NCBI RefSeq assembly: GCF_001010355.1
Contig: NZ_JPLA01000012.1
Location: 17,748 to 81,747, forward strand
Source: Dyella japonica DSM 16301
GTDB taxonomy: Bacteria; Pseudomonadota; Gammaproteobacteria; Xanthomonadales; Rhodanobacteraceae
Reading direction: 5' to 3'
DNA length: 64,000 bases
The notes under the pieces are model-generated. The model saw nothing but the letters and a program-made list of their open reading frames with translations. It was not told the origin of the DNA and made no database searches. A program made the translations under genes and the position numbers. How positions within the stretch are numbered: position 1 is the stretch's first letter; each line of letters starts with the position of its first letter. Positions 55,903 through 64,000 of this stretch are shown here, piece by piece.

Positions 55903-55922
55903 ACTTTCATTGAAAGTTGACA
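55903..55922 (+). promoter_or_regulatory. palindrome and -35 box upstream of bioB
   Basis: ACTTTCA (55903-55909) and TGAAAGT (55911-55917) form a perfect palindrome around one T. A TTGACA -35 box begins at the last base of it (55917-55922). No convincing -10 box is seen at the right distance. It is a candidate operator for biotin control. Confidence 0.45.
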
Positions 55923-55975
55923 AGAAAACACGCGCTGCCACACTTGTCCTCATCCCCAACCCCAGAGCTGTCGCC

Positions 55976-56980
55976 ATGGCCCAACCCATCCGTCACGACT
56001 GGACGCGCGCCGACGTGGCCGCGCTGTTCGCGCTGCCGTTCAACGAACTGCTGTTTCGCGCCCACAGCGTGCATCGCGAACACCACGATCCGAACGCGGT
56101 GCAGGTGTCCACCCTGCTCTCGATCAAGACCGGCGGCTGCCCGGAAGACTGTGCGTATTGCCCCCAGGCCGCGCGCTACGACACCGGCGTGCAGGCGCAG
56201 AAGCTGATGAGCGTGGAAGCCGTGCTGGAACGCGCCAAGGCCGCCAAGGACGCCGGCGCCAGCCGCTTCTGCATGGGCGCCGCCTGGCGCAGCCCGAAGG
56301 ACCGCGACGTGCAGAAGGTCGCCGAGATCGTGCGCGCGGTGAAGGGCCTGGGCCTGGAGACCTGCGCCACGCTGGGCATGCTCAATGGCGAGCAGGCCAA
56401 GACCCTGAAGGGCGCCGGCCTCGATTTCTACAACCACAACCTGGACACCGCGCCGGAGTTCTACGGCGAGATCATCCACACCCGCCAGTACCAGGATCGC
56501 CTGGACACGCTCGAACACGTGCGCGAAGCCGGCCTGAAGACCTGCTGCGGCGGCATCGTCGGCATGGGCGAGACGCGCGACCAGCGCGCCGGCCTGCTGC
56601 AGACCCTGGCCAACCTGCCCGAACATCCCGAGTCGGTGCCGATCAACCAGCTGGTGCAGGTGGAAGGCACGCCGCTCAGCGGCACCGAGGCGATCGACCC
56701 GTTCGACTTCGTGCGCACCATTGCCGTCGCCCGCATCCTGATGCCCGCCTCCATGGTCCGCCTCTCCGCCGGCCGCCAGCAGATGGACGACGCCGTGCAG
56801 GCGCTGTGCTTCTTCGCCGGCGCCAATTCGATTTTCTACGGCGAGAAGCTGCTCACCACTGGCAACCCCGACGTGGAACACGACCGCCAGCTGTTCCAGC
56901 GCCTGAACCTGCATGCGCTGGAAGTGGTGGAGACATCGAGCACGGTGCACGCGGATATCGTCGAGCACTGCGCAGCCTGA
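55976..56980 (+). CDS. bioB: biotin synthase
   Basis: A 334-residue radical SAM enzyme that inserts sulfur into dethiobiotin. The cluster motif is '[19 protein letters not shown]' near 54-72. '[13 protein letters not shown]' near 98 and '[12 protein letters not shown]' near 151 are typical, as is '[24 protein letters not shown]' type sequence near 262-285. The start ATG 55976 has only a weak AGAG upstream. It heads the biotin operon. Its last codons (GCAGCCTGA) recur within the tandem repeat that follows. Confidence 0.96.
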   Translation: MAQPIRHDWTRADVAALFALPFNELLFRAHSVHREHHDPNAVQVSTLLSIKTGGCPEDCAYCPQAARYDTGVQAQKLMSVEAVLERAKAAKDAGASRFCMGAAWRSPKDRDVQKVAEIVRAVKGLGLETCATLGMLNGEQAKTLKGAGLDFYNHNLDTAPEFYGEIIHTRQYQDRLDTLEHVREAGLKTCCGGIVGMGETRDQRAGLLQTLANLPEHPESVPINQLVQVEGTPLSGTEAIDPFDFVRTIAVARILMPASMVRLSAGRQQMDDAVQALCFFAGANSIFYGEKLLTTGNPDVEHDRQLFQRLNLHALEVVETSSTVHADIVEHCAA

Positions 56981-56999
56981 TCCGCCACCTCTAACCCCT

Positions 57000-57427
57000 G
57001 TGGGAGCGCACCCTGTGCGCGACGGCCCGGAGCGCTCCCTGCATGACGCGACCACCGATGACAGAGGCACACCACCGCTCCGCGGTCGCGCACAGGGAGG
57101 CGCATCGCGATGCGTATGGTGAAACTCTCCGCAGCCTGATCTGTTGTGGGAGCGCACCCTGTGCACGACGGGTCCGGAGCGCTCCCTGCATGACGCGACC
57201 ACCGATGACCGAGGCACACCGCGGCTCCGCGGTCGCGCACAGGGTGCGCTCCCACAGGGAGGCGCATCGCGATGCATATGGTGAAACTCTCCGCAGCCTG
57301 ATCTGTTGTGGGAGCGCACCCTGTGCGCGACGGGCCCGGAGCGCTCCCTGCATGACGCGACCACCGTTGACAGAGGCACACCGCGGCTCCGCGGTCGCGC
57401 ACAGGGTGCGCTCCCACAGGGAGGCGC
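57000..57427. repeat. triplicated 162-base unit containing REP-like arms, bioB-bioF gap
   Basis: Three tandem copies begin at 57000, 57146 and 57308; the first lacks about 16 bases, the third stops at the bioF start. Each has a GTGGGAGCGCACCCTGTG arm, a shared centre (GGAGCGCTCCCTGCATGACG) and a right REP arm. Copies one and two end with a copy of the bioF Shine-Dalgarno and start (GGAGGCGCATCGCGATGC), a ten-codon mini frame and the bioB-like end GCAGCCTGATC. This fills the 453 bases between bioB and bioF. Confidence 0.85.
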
Positions 57428-57433
57428 ATCGCG

Positions 57434-58612
57434 ATGCGCGTTGATCTGCTCACCCGCCTCGCCGCCCACACGCAACAGCGCGAGCAGGCTGGCCTGCGCC
57501 GCCGCCTGCACACGGTGACCCACGCCGACGGCATGTGGCTGGAACGCAACGGCCGTCGCCTGCTCTCGTTCTGCAGCAACGACTATCTCGGCCTGGCCCA
57601 GCATCCCTCATTGATCGATGCACTCAAACGCGCTGCCGACAGCGATGGCGTCGGCAGCGGTTCCGCGCATCTGATCAGCGGCCACCGCAACGCCCATGCC
57701 GCGCTGGAAGACGCCCTCGCCGAATGGACCGGCCGCGAACGCGCGCTGCTGTTCTCCACCGGTTACATGGCCAATCTCGGCGTGATGCAGGCACTGCTTG
57801 AACGCGACGACGTCTGCGTGCAGGACAAGCTCAACCACGCCTGTTTGCTCGACGGCGCGCAGCTCGCGGGCTGTGAGTTGAAGCGTTATCCGCATGCCGA
57901 CGTGGAAGGCGCCGAACGCCAGCTGCGTGCACGGCCCGGCGCCGCTGCGCTGCTTGCCACCGACGGCGTGTTCAGCATGGATGGCGATATCGCGCCGCTC
58001 GCCGAGTTGGCCGCCCTGTGCCAACACGAAGCAGCCACCTTGATGGTCGACGACGCCCACGGCCTGGGCGTGCTGGGCGAGCATGGCGAAGGCAGCGCAT
58101 CGGCAGCGGGCCTCACGCAGGACGAGGTGCCCGTGCTGATGGCCACGCTGGGCAAGGCCCTTGGTTGCAGCGGCGCGTTTGTGGCCGGTTCCGCCGCCCT
58201 GATCGATGGGCTGGTGCAGTCCGCACGTACTTACATCTACACCACCGCCATGCCGCCCGCGCTCGCTGCCGCGACGCTCGCCGCGGTACGGCTGGCGCAG
58301 ACGGAAACCTGGCGACGCGAAAAACTCCACGCGCTGATCGCCCGTTTCCGCACGGGCGCCGCCCAGCTCGGCCTGCCGCTGATGCCCTCGCCCACGGCCA
58401 TCCAGCCGCTGCTGCTGGGCGATGCGCAAGCCGCCCTGGCAGCCTCTGAGGCCTTGGAGCGGGCGGGTTTCCTGGTCACCGCCATCCGCCCACCGACCGT
58501 GCCGCAGGGCAAGGCCCGCCTGCGCATCACCTTGTCGGCCGCCCACCAGGAGACCGAGGTGGACCGCCTGCTGGAGGCGCTGTCCCGGCTCCCCCAGGCC
58601 GGCCCCGTATAA
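57434..58612 (+). CDS. bioF: 8-amino-7-oxononanoate synthase
   Basis: A 392-residue PLP enzyme that joins pimeloyl-ACP to alanine. '[19 protein letters not shown]' near 47-65, '[20 protein letters not shown]' near 74-93, '[18 protein letters not shown]' near 203-220 and the PLP Lys in '[17 protein letters not shown]' near 236-252 are all present. GGAGG precedes ATG 57434. The start region is duplicated upstream in the tandem repeat. Confidence 0.96.
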   Translation: MRVDLLTRLAAHTQQREQAGLRRRLHTVTHADGMWLERNGRRLLSFCSNDYLGLAQHPSLIDALKRAADSDGVGSGSAHLISGHRNAHAALEDALAEWTGRERALLFSTGYMANLGVMQALLERDDVCVQDKLNHACLLDGAQLAGCELKRYPHADVEGAERQLRARPGAAALLATDGVFSMDGDIAPLAELAALCQHEAATLMVDDAHGLGVLGEHGEGSASAAGLTQDEVPVLMATLGKALGCSGAFVAGSAALIDGLVQSARTYIYTTAMPPALAAATLAAVRLAQTETWRREKLHALIARFRTGAAQLGLPLMPSPTAIQPLLLGDAQAALAASEALERAGFLVTAIRPPTVPQGKARLRITLSAAHQETEVDRLLEALSRLPQAGPV

Positions 58613-58628
58613 TGGCGGTCTTGCCGTA

Positions 58629-58638
58629 CCCCCCCCCC
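58629..58638 (+). repeat. ten-C homopolymer tract just before the trhO start
   Basis: Ten consecutive C residues end three bases before ATG 58642, exactly where a Shine-Dalgarno would be. Such tracts are prone to length change by slipped-strand mispairing. Confidence 0.85.
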
Positions 58639-58641
58639 GCC

Positions 58642-59526
58642 ATGTCCATCATCAATCTTTCCGCTTACCGCTTCGTCGGCCTGGACGATCTACCCGCGCT
58701 GCGCGAGCGCATCCTGGAACGCTGCCTGGCGCTCGCGCTCAAGGGCACCATCCTGCTCGCACCCGAAGGCATCAACCTGTTCCTGGCCGGCCCGCGCGAG
58801 CCCATCGATGCGTTCATGGACTGGTTGCGCGCCGATCCGCGCTTCGCCGGACTGGAGCCGAAGGAATCGATCTCCGAGGACGTGCCGTTCGGCCGCATGC
58901 GCGTGCGCCTGAAGAAGGAAATCATCACCATGCGCATGCCCACCATCCGCCCCGAAGGCGGTCGCGCGCCATCGGTGGCCCCTGCGACGCTGCAACGCTG
59001 GCTGGCGCAGGGCCACGACGACGACGGCCGCGAAGTGATGCTGCTGGACACGCGCAACGACTACGAAACCGATGTCGGCCTGTTCGAGAACGCGGTGGAC
59101 TATCGCATCGGCAGCTTCACCGCCTTTCCCGATGCCATCGCGGCCGACCGCGCGCGCTACGAGAACAAGACGGTCGTCTCCTACTGCACCGGCGGCATCC
59201 GCTGCGAGAAGGCGGTGCTGCATATGCAGGACATCGGCATGGACAACGTCTTCCAGCTGGAAGGCGGCATCCTGAAATACTTCGAAGAAACCGACGGCAC
59301 GCACTGGCGCGGCGAGTGCTTCGTGTTCGATGAACGCGGCGCGGTGGACAAGAGCCTCGCGCCTGCTGCCATTCCCCCTCTCCCCTCCGGGGAGAGGGCC
59401 GGGGTGAGGGGCCAATCTTGCGGCATGGCTGAAGAGGAGCGCGCTCCGCTCAACGCCTCCGCGAGCACCCGCCCCTCATCCGCCCCTTCGGGGCACCTTC
59501 TCCCCGCGGGGGAGAAGGGCTGGTGA
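58642..59526 (+). CDS. trhO: rhodanese-domain tRNA uridine-34 hydroxylase, with repeat-derived C-terminal tail
   Basis: A 294-residue TrhO/YceA-type protein that hydroxylates U34 of tRNA using oxygen. The rhodanese domain has the active Cys in '[18 protein letters not shown]' near 183-200, followed by '[12 protein letters not shown]' near 207. The conserved part ends at about residue 240 ('VDKSLAP'). The last 53 or so residues are encoded by the dispersed 'CTCTCCCC' repeat and are unlikely to be part of the fold. Start ATG 58642 matches relatives; ATG 58612, overlapping the bioF stop, is an alternative. It sits inside the biotin operon. Confidence 0.88.
   Translation: MSIINLSAYRFVGLDDLPALRERILERCLALALKGTILLAPEGINLFLAGPREPIDAFMDWLRADPRFAGLEPKESISEDVPFGRMRVRLKKEIITMRMPTIRPEGGRAPSVAPATLQRWLAQGHDDDGREVMLLDTRNDYETDVGLFENAVDYRIGSFTAFPDAIAADRARYENKTVVSYCTGGIRCEKAVLHMQDIGMDNVFQLEGGILKYFEETDGTHWRGECFVFDERGAVDKSLAPAAIPPLPSGERAGVRGQSCGMAEEERAPLNASASTRPSSAPSGHLLPAGEKGW
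59377..59519. repeat. dispersed 'CTCTCCCC' inverted repeat, copy 2, inside the 3' end of trhO
   Basis: Same arms as 38893-39043: CCCTCTCCCCTCCGGGGAG, GGTGAGGGGCC, a variable centre, CGCCCCTCATCCGCCCC and CTTCTCCCC. It is read through by trhO and ends at the Shine-Dalgarno (GAGAAGGG) of bioH. Confidence 0.8.
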
Positions 59527-60293
59527 GTCTGCATATCGAAACTCACGGCCACGGCGAGATCCCCGTCGTGATCCTGCACGGCTGGGCCATGCATGGCGGC
59601 ATGATGGAACCGCTGTGCGAAGCGCTCGCCGATCGCTGCACGCTGCACGTGGTCGATCTTCCCGGTCACGGCTACTCGCGCGACAGCACGCTGCCCCTGG
59701 AGCCTTCGCTGGTCGCCGAGGCGATTGCGCGCATGACGCCGCCGGCCATCTGGGTGGGTTGGTCGCTGGGCGGACTGGTCGCGATGACTGCCGCGCTGGA
59801 ACATCCGCAGCACGCGCGCGCACTGGGCGTCATTGATGGCACGCCGAAATTCTCCCGCGACGACAGCTGGCCTCATGGCAGCGACCCCAAGCTGGTACGC
59901 CAGCTGGCCGACGATCTGGAGACCGATTACCACGGCACGCTCGAGCGCTTCATTGCGCTCGAAGCGATGGGCAGCCGCGACCCCATGGCGGAAGTGCGCC
60001 ACCTGCGCAGTCTGATCTTCCAGCGTGGCGAGCCGAACCTGCGCGTGCTGCAGGAAGGCATCCGCATCCTTGAAACCACCGACCGCCGCGCCGATCTGGC
60101 CACACTGAGCGTGCCCAGTGCCTGGATCGTCGGCCGCCGCGATCGCATCGTGCCGCCGCCGGCGATGGCGTGGTCGGCCGAACAGGCGCGTGGCAGCTAT
60201 GTGGAAATCGCGCACGCGGGCCACGCACCATTCTTTGGTTATGCAAGCGAGGTCGCCGATGGCCTGGCGCCGCTGCTGGAAAGCCTTCGATGA
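59523..60293 (+). CDS. bioH: pimeloyl-ACP methyl ester carboxylesterase
   Basis: A 256-residue alpha/beta hydrolase. Ser is in '[14 protein letters not shown]' near 76-89, Asp in 'IVGRRDRIV' near 203 and His in '[12 protein letters not shown]' near 229. It frees pimeloyl-ACP from its methyl ester after BioC-dependent chain growth. GTG 59523 overlaps the trhO stop (GTGA), and its GAGAAGGG Shine-Dalgarno is the last part of the dispersed repeat. The neighbours bioC and bioF confirm the role. Confidence 0.94.
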   Translation: MSLHIETHGHGEIPVVILHGWAMHGGMMEPLCEALADRCTLHVVDLPGHGYSRDSTLPLEPSLVAEAIARMTPPAIWVGWSLGGLVAMTAALEHPQHARALGVIDGTPKFSRDDSWPHGSDPKLVRQLADDLETDYHGTLERFIALEAMGSRDPMAEVRHLRSLIFQRGEPNLRVLQEGIRILETTDRRADLATLSVPSAWIVGRRDRIVPPPAMAWSAEQARGSYVEIAHAGHAPFFGYASEVADGLAPLLESLR

Positions 60294-61171
60294 CCGACTC
60301 GCATTTCGACCGCCGGCAGGTACGCCGCAATTTCAGCCGTGCGGCCACGACCTACGAGCAGCACGACGCGCTGCAACGCGAAGTGCAGACCCTGCTGCTC
60401 GATCGCCTGGGCTTCTACCTGGAAACGCCCGAACGCGTCATCGACGTCGGCGCCGGCCCGGGCCGCGGCACGGCCCTGCTGCGCAAGCGCTATCCCAAGG
60501 CGCAGCTGCTCGCGATGGATCTGGCGCTGCCGATGTTGCGCGCGGCCAAGAAGAACATCAGCTGGCTGAAACCGTTCCAGCGCGTGTGCGCCGAAGCGAC
60601 TTCGCTGCCACTGCCCGACCACAGCGTGGACGTGCTGCATTCCAACCTGTGCTTCCAGTGGATCGATGATCTGCCGGCGCTGTTCGGCGAATGCGTGCGC
60701 GTGCTCAAGCCCGGCGGCCTGCTGGTGTTCTCCACCTTCGGCCCCGACACCTTGAAGGAATTGCGCGCCGCCTGGGCCGATGCCGACCAGCAGCCGCACG
60801 TGAGCCGCTTCCTCGACATGCACGACCTGGGCGACGCCATGATCAGCGCCGGCCTGCGCGATCCCGTGCTCGACGTGGATCGTTACACGCTCACCTATAG
60901 CGAGCCACGCCAACTGCTGAAGGAACTGCAGGGGCTCGGCGCGACCAACGCCGATCGCGAACGCGAACGTCATCTGCTGGGCAAGCGCCACTACCAGCGC
61001 ATGCTGGCGGCCTACGAAACCATGCGCGTCGATGGCCGCATTCCCGCCACCTGGGAAGTGGTCACCGCCCACGCCTGGGGGCCGCCGCCGGGGCAGTCAC
61101 GTCGCTTGGCCGGCGGCGGCGAGATGGCCAGCTTCTCGGTGGACAGCCTGCGCGGATCGCGGCGGCGCTAG
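60290..61171 (+). CDS. bioC: malonyl-ACP O-methyltransferase
   Basis: A 293-residue SAM-dependent methyltransferase that methylates malonyl-ACP to start pimelate synthesis. 'VRRNFSRAATTYEQHDALQ' near 11-29 is the BioC N-terminal signature, 'VIDVGAGPGRGTALL' near 50-64 is SAM motif I, and 'DVLHSNLCFQWIDDLPALF' near 114-132 is characteristic of BioC. It overlaps bioH by four bases. It ends the operon; a REP pair follows within 22 bases. Confidence 0.95.
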   Translation: MTDSHFDRRQVRRNFSRAATTYEQHDALQREVQTLLLDRLGFYLETPERVIDVGAGPGRGTALLRKRYPKAQLLAMDLALPMLRAAKKNISWLKPFQRVCAEATSLPLPDHSVDVLHSNLCFQWIDDLPALFGECVRVLKPGGLLVFSTFGPDTLKELRAAWADADQQPHVSRFLDMHDLGDAMISAGLRDPVLDVDRYTLTYSEPRQLLKELQGLGATNADRERERHLLGKRHYQRMLAAYETMRVDGRIPATWEVVTAHAWGPPPGQSRRLAGGGEMASFSVDSLRGSRRR

Positions 61172-61192
61172 GGCACCCCGTCATCGTTGTCT

Positions 61193-61283
61193 GTGGGAGC
61201 GCACCCTGTGCGCGACGGCCTCATAGATATCGAAACTTCCCAGCATGTCGCGGCCCGCAGTCGCGCACAGGGTGCGCTCCCAC
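61193..61283. repeat. REP-like inverted repeat pair
   Basis: Arms at 61193-61216 and 61260-61283 enclose an A/T-richer centre. The pair lies between the convergent bioC and tag genes and is a likely bidirectional terminator. Confidence 0.8.
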
Positions 61284-61299
61284 AAGTGGCCGCCACAGC

Positions 61300-61869
61300 C
61301 TAGACCTGCTTGTACCGAAAGCAACTCACCACATGGTCATTCACCATGCCCGTCGCCTGCATGAAGGCGTAGCAGATGGTGGTGCCGACGAAGCGGAACC
61401 CGCGCTTCTTCAAATCCTTGCTCATGCGATCGGATAGCGGCGTGCTCGCTGGCACATCGCCTTGCCCGGTCCACTTGTTGCGAATGGGTTTGCCGTCGAC
61501 AAACGACCACAGGTAGCGATCGAGGCTGCCGAACTCATCGACCACCTTCAGCGCCGCAATGGCGTTGTCGCGCGTGGAATAAACCTTGAGTCGATTGCGC
61601 ACGATGCCGGCATCGAGCAAGGCCTTCTCCAGCTCTCGCTCCTTCATCGCCGCGACACGCTTGATGTCGAAGTCGTGGAAGACGCGGCGGTAGTTGTCGC
61701 GCTTGAGCAGGATGGTTCGCCACGACAGTCCCGCCTGCGCACCTTCCAGGCAGAGGAATTCGAACAGCGCCTGGTCGTCATGCAGCGGCGTGCCCCACTC
61801 GGTGTCGTGGTAGTCGTGCATGTCTTCGCTGTTGCCCCAAGGGCAGCGCTTTTTGATGGATGTCGCCAT
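61300..61869 (-). CDS. tag: DNA-3-methyladenine glycosylase I
   Basis: A 189-residue base-excision repair enzyme. 'KKRCPWGNSEDMHDYHDTEWG' type N-terminus and 'GMVNDHVVSCFRY' near 173-185 hold the zinc-binding Cys/His residues; 'FEFLCLEGAQAGLSWRTIL' near 36-54 has the catalytic Glu. It removes 3-methyladenine from DNA. It lies downstream of the small membrane protein gene on the same strand with a 3-base gap. Confidence 0.95.
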   Translation of the reverse strand: MATSIKKRCPWGNSEDMHDYHDTEWGTPLHDDQALFEFLCLEGAQAGLSWRTILLKRDNYRRVFHDFDIKRVAAMKERELEKALLDAGIVRNRLKVYSTRDNAIAALKVVDEFGSLDRYLWSFVDGKPIRNKWTGQGDVPASTPLSDRMSKDLKKRGFRFVGTTICYAFMQATGMVNDHVVSCFRYKQV

Positions 61870-61872
61870 GAT

Positions 61873-62235
61873 TCAATCCGCGGCTCGATCGCCGCGCCCC
61901 GTGCGAAAACCGATGATGGCGCCGGCACACGCGGCCAGCACCGCGAGCCATGGCCAGAGGGATTGCCGCAACGACGGCAACCAGAACAAACCCAGCAGCA
62001 GAGTGATGGCCGCGACGGCGTAAATCCAGCCGTGCTCCGGACGGCGCAGCAGCAAGCCGACGCTGGCGATCAACAGCAGCAGCGCACCGAGCACCATCGG
62101 GGCCGCCTTTGGCCATGCGATGCCTGCGCGCACGCCTTGCAGCACATCGGGAAACACCAACAGCATGCCGGCAAAGGCCAGCAGCCCGATGCAGGCCACG
62201 AGGACGTTTCTCGCACGGGTTCCTGTCACGCCCAT
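61873..62235 (-). CDS. hypothetical membrane protein with four predicted segments
   Basis: A 120-residue hydrophobic protein with four likely membrane segments (near 10-30, 45-62, 68-84, 92-110) and a charged C-terminus. I do not recognise a family. It is divergent from the EamA gene and 3 bases upstream of tag, with which it is probably co-transcribed. Confidence 0.65.
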   Translation of the reverse strand: MGVTGTRARNVLVACIGLLAFAGMLLVFPDVLQGVRAGIAWPKAAPMVLGALLLLIASVGLLLRRPEHGWIYAVAAITLLLGLFWLPSLRQSLWPWLAVLAACAGAIIGFRTGRGDRAAD

Positions 62236-62329
62236 CCCCTGTAAGCTGCCGGGAAAGCCACGACGCTATCCCACCCCTGCGCGCCGGACAAGGGCAGCCT
62301 GCCGCGCGCGATGCCACGTGCAGAACGCC

Positions 62330-63226
62330 ATGACATCAAGCACAGCCACACGCGGCGCCTTGCTCGCCCTGCTCGCCACCATCCTGATCTGGGCCTACAG
62401 CTGGATCGTGATGAAGCAGGTGCTGCAGCATGCCGGCCCGTTCAACTTCTCCGCGCTGCGCTATTCGCTCGGTGCGCTGGTGCTGTTCGGCGCCCTGGCA
62501 GCGACCCGGCAGTCGCTGCGACCGCCGCCGCTGCTGCCCACCCTCGCCATCGGCCTGTGCCAGACCACGGCGTTCCAGGGGCTGGGCCAGCTGGCGCTGG
62601 TGACCGGCGGCGCGGGCCGCGTGGCGCTGCTGGCGTACACCATGCCGTTCTGGTCGGTGCTGCTGGCGTGGCTGATCCTCGACGACCGTCTGACCCGCCG
62701 CCACTGGTGGGGCCTGGGGCTGGCCGCGATCGGACTGACCTGCATCATCGAACCCTGGCACGGCCTGGGCAGCCCGCAGAGCACCCTGCTGGCCATCTGC
62801 GCCGGCCTGGCCTGGGCGATGGGCACGGTGCTCAGCAAACGCGTGTTCATTCGCCACAAGCCCACGCCGCTCAGCCTCACGGCGTGGCAGATGCTGTTTG
62901 GTGCGCTGGCGCTGATCGTCGTCGCGCTCTGCGTCCCCCAGCGTCCGTTCGAATGGACCTGGGACCTGATCGCCGGCCTGGCCTATAGCGTGGTCCTGGC
63001 CTCGAGCGTGGCCTGGGGCCTGTGGTTGATCGTGCTGCAGCGTCTGCCGACGGCCCTCGCCAGCGTCGCCAGCCTGGGCGTGCCCATCGTCAGCGTGCTG
63101 CTGGCATGGGCGATCCTGCACGAGCAGCCCAGCGGCATGGAGATCCTCGGCATCATCTTCATCCTGCTCGGCCTGCTCGCCGTGAGCGGCCTGCGCCTAC
63201 GCCGCTCACCACCTGCGCGCAGTTAA
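62330..63226 (+). CDS. EamA/DMT-family transporter
   Basis: A 298-residue membrane protein with ten predicted segments and two EamA halves ('LLATILIWAYSWIVMKQVL' near 14-32; 'AICAGLAWAMGTVLSKRVF' near 162-180). The family exports amino acids, purines or other small metabolites. ATG 62330 was chosen by the family N-terminus; only weak Shine-Dalgarno sequence is present. It is divergent from the small membrane protein gene. Substrate unknown. Confidence 0.9.
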   Translation: MTSSTATRGALLALLATILIWAYSWIVMKQVLQHAGPFNFSALRYSLGALVLFGALAATRQSLRPPPLLPTLAIGLCQTTAFQGLGQLALVTGGAGRVALLAYTMPFWSVLLAWLILDDRLTRRHWWGLGLAAIGLTCIIEPWHGLGSPQSTLLAICAGLAWAMGTVLSKRVFIRHKPTPLSLTAWQMLFGALALIVVALCVPQRPFEWTWDLIAGLAYSVVLASSVAWGLWLIVLQRLPTALASVASLGVPIVSVLLAWAILHEQPSGMEILGIIFILLGLLAVSGLRLRRSPPARS

Positions 63227-63259
63227 AATGTCGGGTTTGCGCCGACCAGGAGACCACCC

Positions 63260-63472
63260 ATGAACGTCAAAGACAGCAACGGCGCCGTACTCGCCGACGG
63301 CGACTCGGTCCTAGTGATCAAGGACCTCAAGGTCAAAGGCTCCTCGCAGACACTCAAGCGCGGCAGCGTCTTCAAGTCGATCCGCGTGGATGAAGACAAC
63401 CCCGAAGAAGTCGAATGCCGCGATGGACGCTCGACCCTGGTGTTGAAGACGTGTTTCATCAAGAAGGTTTGA
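63260..63472 (+). CDS. PhnA-domain protein without the zinc-ribbon (YjdM C-terminal part)
   Basis: A 70-residue protein that matches only the C-terminal domain of PhnA/YjdM: 'VKDSNGAVLADGDSVLVIKD' near 3-22, then 'LKVKGSSQTLKRGSVFKSIR' near 23-42. The usual N-terminal Cys4 zinc ribbon is missing, and the sequence upstream does not encode one. AGGAG lies seven bases before ATG 63260. Despite the old name, PhnA is not tied to phosphonate use. It follows the EamA gene by 33 bases. Confidence 0.88.
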   Translation: MNVKDSNGAVLADGDSVLVIKDLKVKGSSQTLKRGSVFKSIRVDEDNPEEVECRDGRSTLVLKTCFIKKV

Positions 63473-63536
63473 GGTAGCGCGCCCACGGCGCCGATGAGGA
63501 ACAGCGCCAGACTGGCCCCTCGCCGCAACCCCGACT

Positions 63537-63750
63537 GTAGGAGCGCACCCTGTGCGCGACCAACCTACGGAGCGGTACACCCCAGCGCTGCGGTCGCGCA
63601 CAAGGTGCGCTCCTACAAGGGAAGATGCAGGCCTGTGGATGGCGGGTCACCGTTGCCGGACGGCTATTTGTGGGAGCGCACCCTGTGCGCGACAAGCCGA
63701 CGGAGCGGTACACCGCAGCGTGGCTGTCGCGCACAGGGTGCGCTCCCACA
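63537..63750. repeat. two REP-like inverted repeat pairs
   Basis: Copies at 63537-63617 and 63670-63750. They lie in the 528-base gene-free stretch at the window end; 63751-63960 holds nothing that I can identify. Confidence 0.8.
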
Positions 63751-63964
63751 GACAAGCGCCAGGCGCGATATCCAATTCGCAACGTGCTGCCCAAAGCCAA
63801 TGCGCAGCGAGGCCCCGCTTTAAGTCCTCAGCGACTCGGGCGCGTTGCGCAGCGCATTGAGGTACCCCTGTGTACCCTCGGAGGTTATCCCCTGACGGCC
63901 TGCCTCGACCGTTCGGGCTTATCCCAACACAATGCTGCGGGCGTTATCAGGCCATTTTCTTTGG

Positions 63965-64000
63965 GTTACTTTTCTTTTGGGCCAGCAAAAGAAAAGTGAC
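63965..64000. repeat. A/T-rich inverted repeat at the window edge
   Basis: GTTACTTTTCTTTTG (63965-63979) pairs with CAAAAGAAAAGTGAC (63986-64000) at 14 of 15 positions around a 6-base loop. It stands out by base composition from the GC-rich surroundings and continues to, or past, the window end. It could be a terminator or a dispersed repeat. Confidence 0.75.

Noticed and set aside
57000..57430. Possible CRISPR array between bioB and bioF
   Set aside because: The units are long, with near-identical 'spacers', contain REP palindromes and copies of the flanking genes, and there are no cas genes.
57043..57444. 133-codon frame in the tandem repeat
   Set aside because: Periodic translation of the repeat; no start signal or homology.

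Overview
The window is GC-rich, densely coded chromosomal DNA from a gammaproteobacterium. Large TonB-dependent receptors, a nag locus of the Xanthomonas type, a methyl-malonyl-ACP (BioC/BioH) biotin route and many GTG starts point to the order Lysobacterales (Xanthomonadales). My best guess is Rhodanobacteraceae (Dyella, Luteibacter, Rhodanobacter or Frateuria); this is inference from gene content, because no rRNA or other marker is present. I see no tRNA, rRNA, CRISPR array, transposase, integrase or phage gene.

Layout. 1-2.9 kb: end of a pyroglutamate operon (pxpA, DUF969, DUF979, pcp). 2.9-12.05 kb: an N-acetylglucosamine locus. A kinase and a TonB receptor run leftward; a sugar MFS transporter, a LacI regulator, a SIS-domain deaminase and nagA run rightward. 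The divergent promoter region carries two LacI-type operators. 12.2-16.5 kb: an LTA-synthase-like membrane phosphoglycerol transferase, a CpdB-like lipoprotein and a small membrane protein. 16.9-20.6 kb: thr operon with a Thr-rich leader peptide, then a homoserine dehydrogenase lacking an aspartokinase domain, thrB and thrC. 20.8-32.0 kb: a glycan locus (GH1 beta-glucosidase, complete sugar ABC transporter, GH144-type glucanase, TonB receptor, LacI regulator) that fits beta-1,2-glucan use. 32.3-34.4 kb: esterase, isochorismatase-like protein and a TetR regulator with a perfect operator palindrome.

34.5-47.5 kb is one large branched-chain amino acid operon: leader peptide and attenuator, leuA, ilvE, leuC, leuD, leuB, ilvD, ilvC, ilvG, ilvM-like, ilvA. 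The leader shows a textbook attenuator: a promoter, a 45-residue peptide with a Leu/Val/Ile run, an antiterminator segment complementary to the terminator 5' arm, and a terminator with a six-T run. With the thr operon, the window covers homoserine to threonine to 2-oxobutyrate to isoleucine, plus valine and leucine synthesis.

47.6-55.8 kb holds single genes: FosX-like VOC protein, ubiA, a YCII/VOC/ECF42-type sigma factor trio, DoxX-like and AhpD-like proteins, a LOV-HTH blue-light regulator (all key LOV residues present), a PIN-like protein, comF and a small membrane protein. 56.0-61.2 kb is a biotin operon (bioB, bioF, trhO, bioH, bioC). The bioB-bioF gap is a tandemly repeated REP-containing unit, and trhO runs into a dispersed repeat. 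61.3-63.5 kb has tag, a membrane protein, an EamA transporter and a PhnA-domain protein.

Two dispersed repeat families fill the gaps: a REP-like palindrome family (at least 12 sites, usually as inverted pairs) and a 'CTCTCCCC..GGGGAGAG' family (two full copies, one partial).
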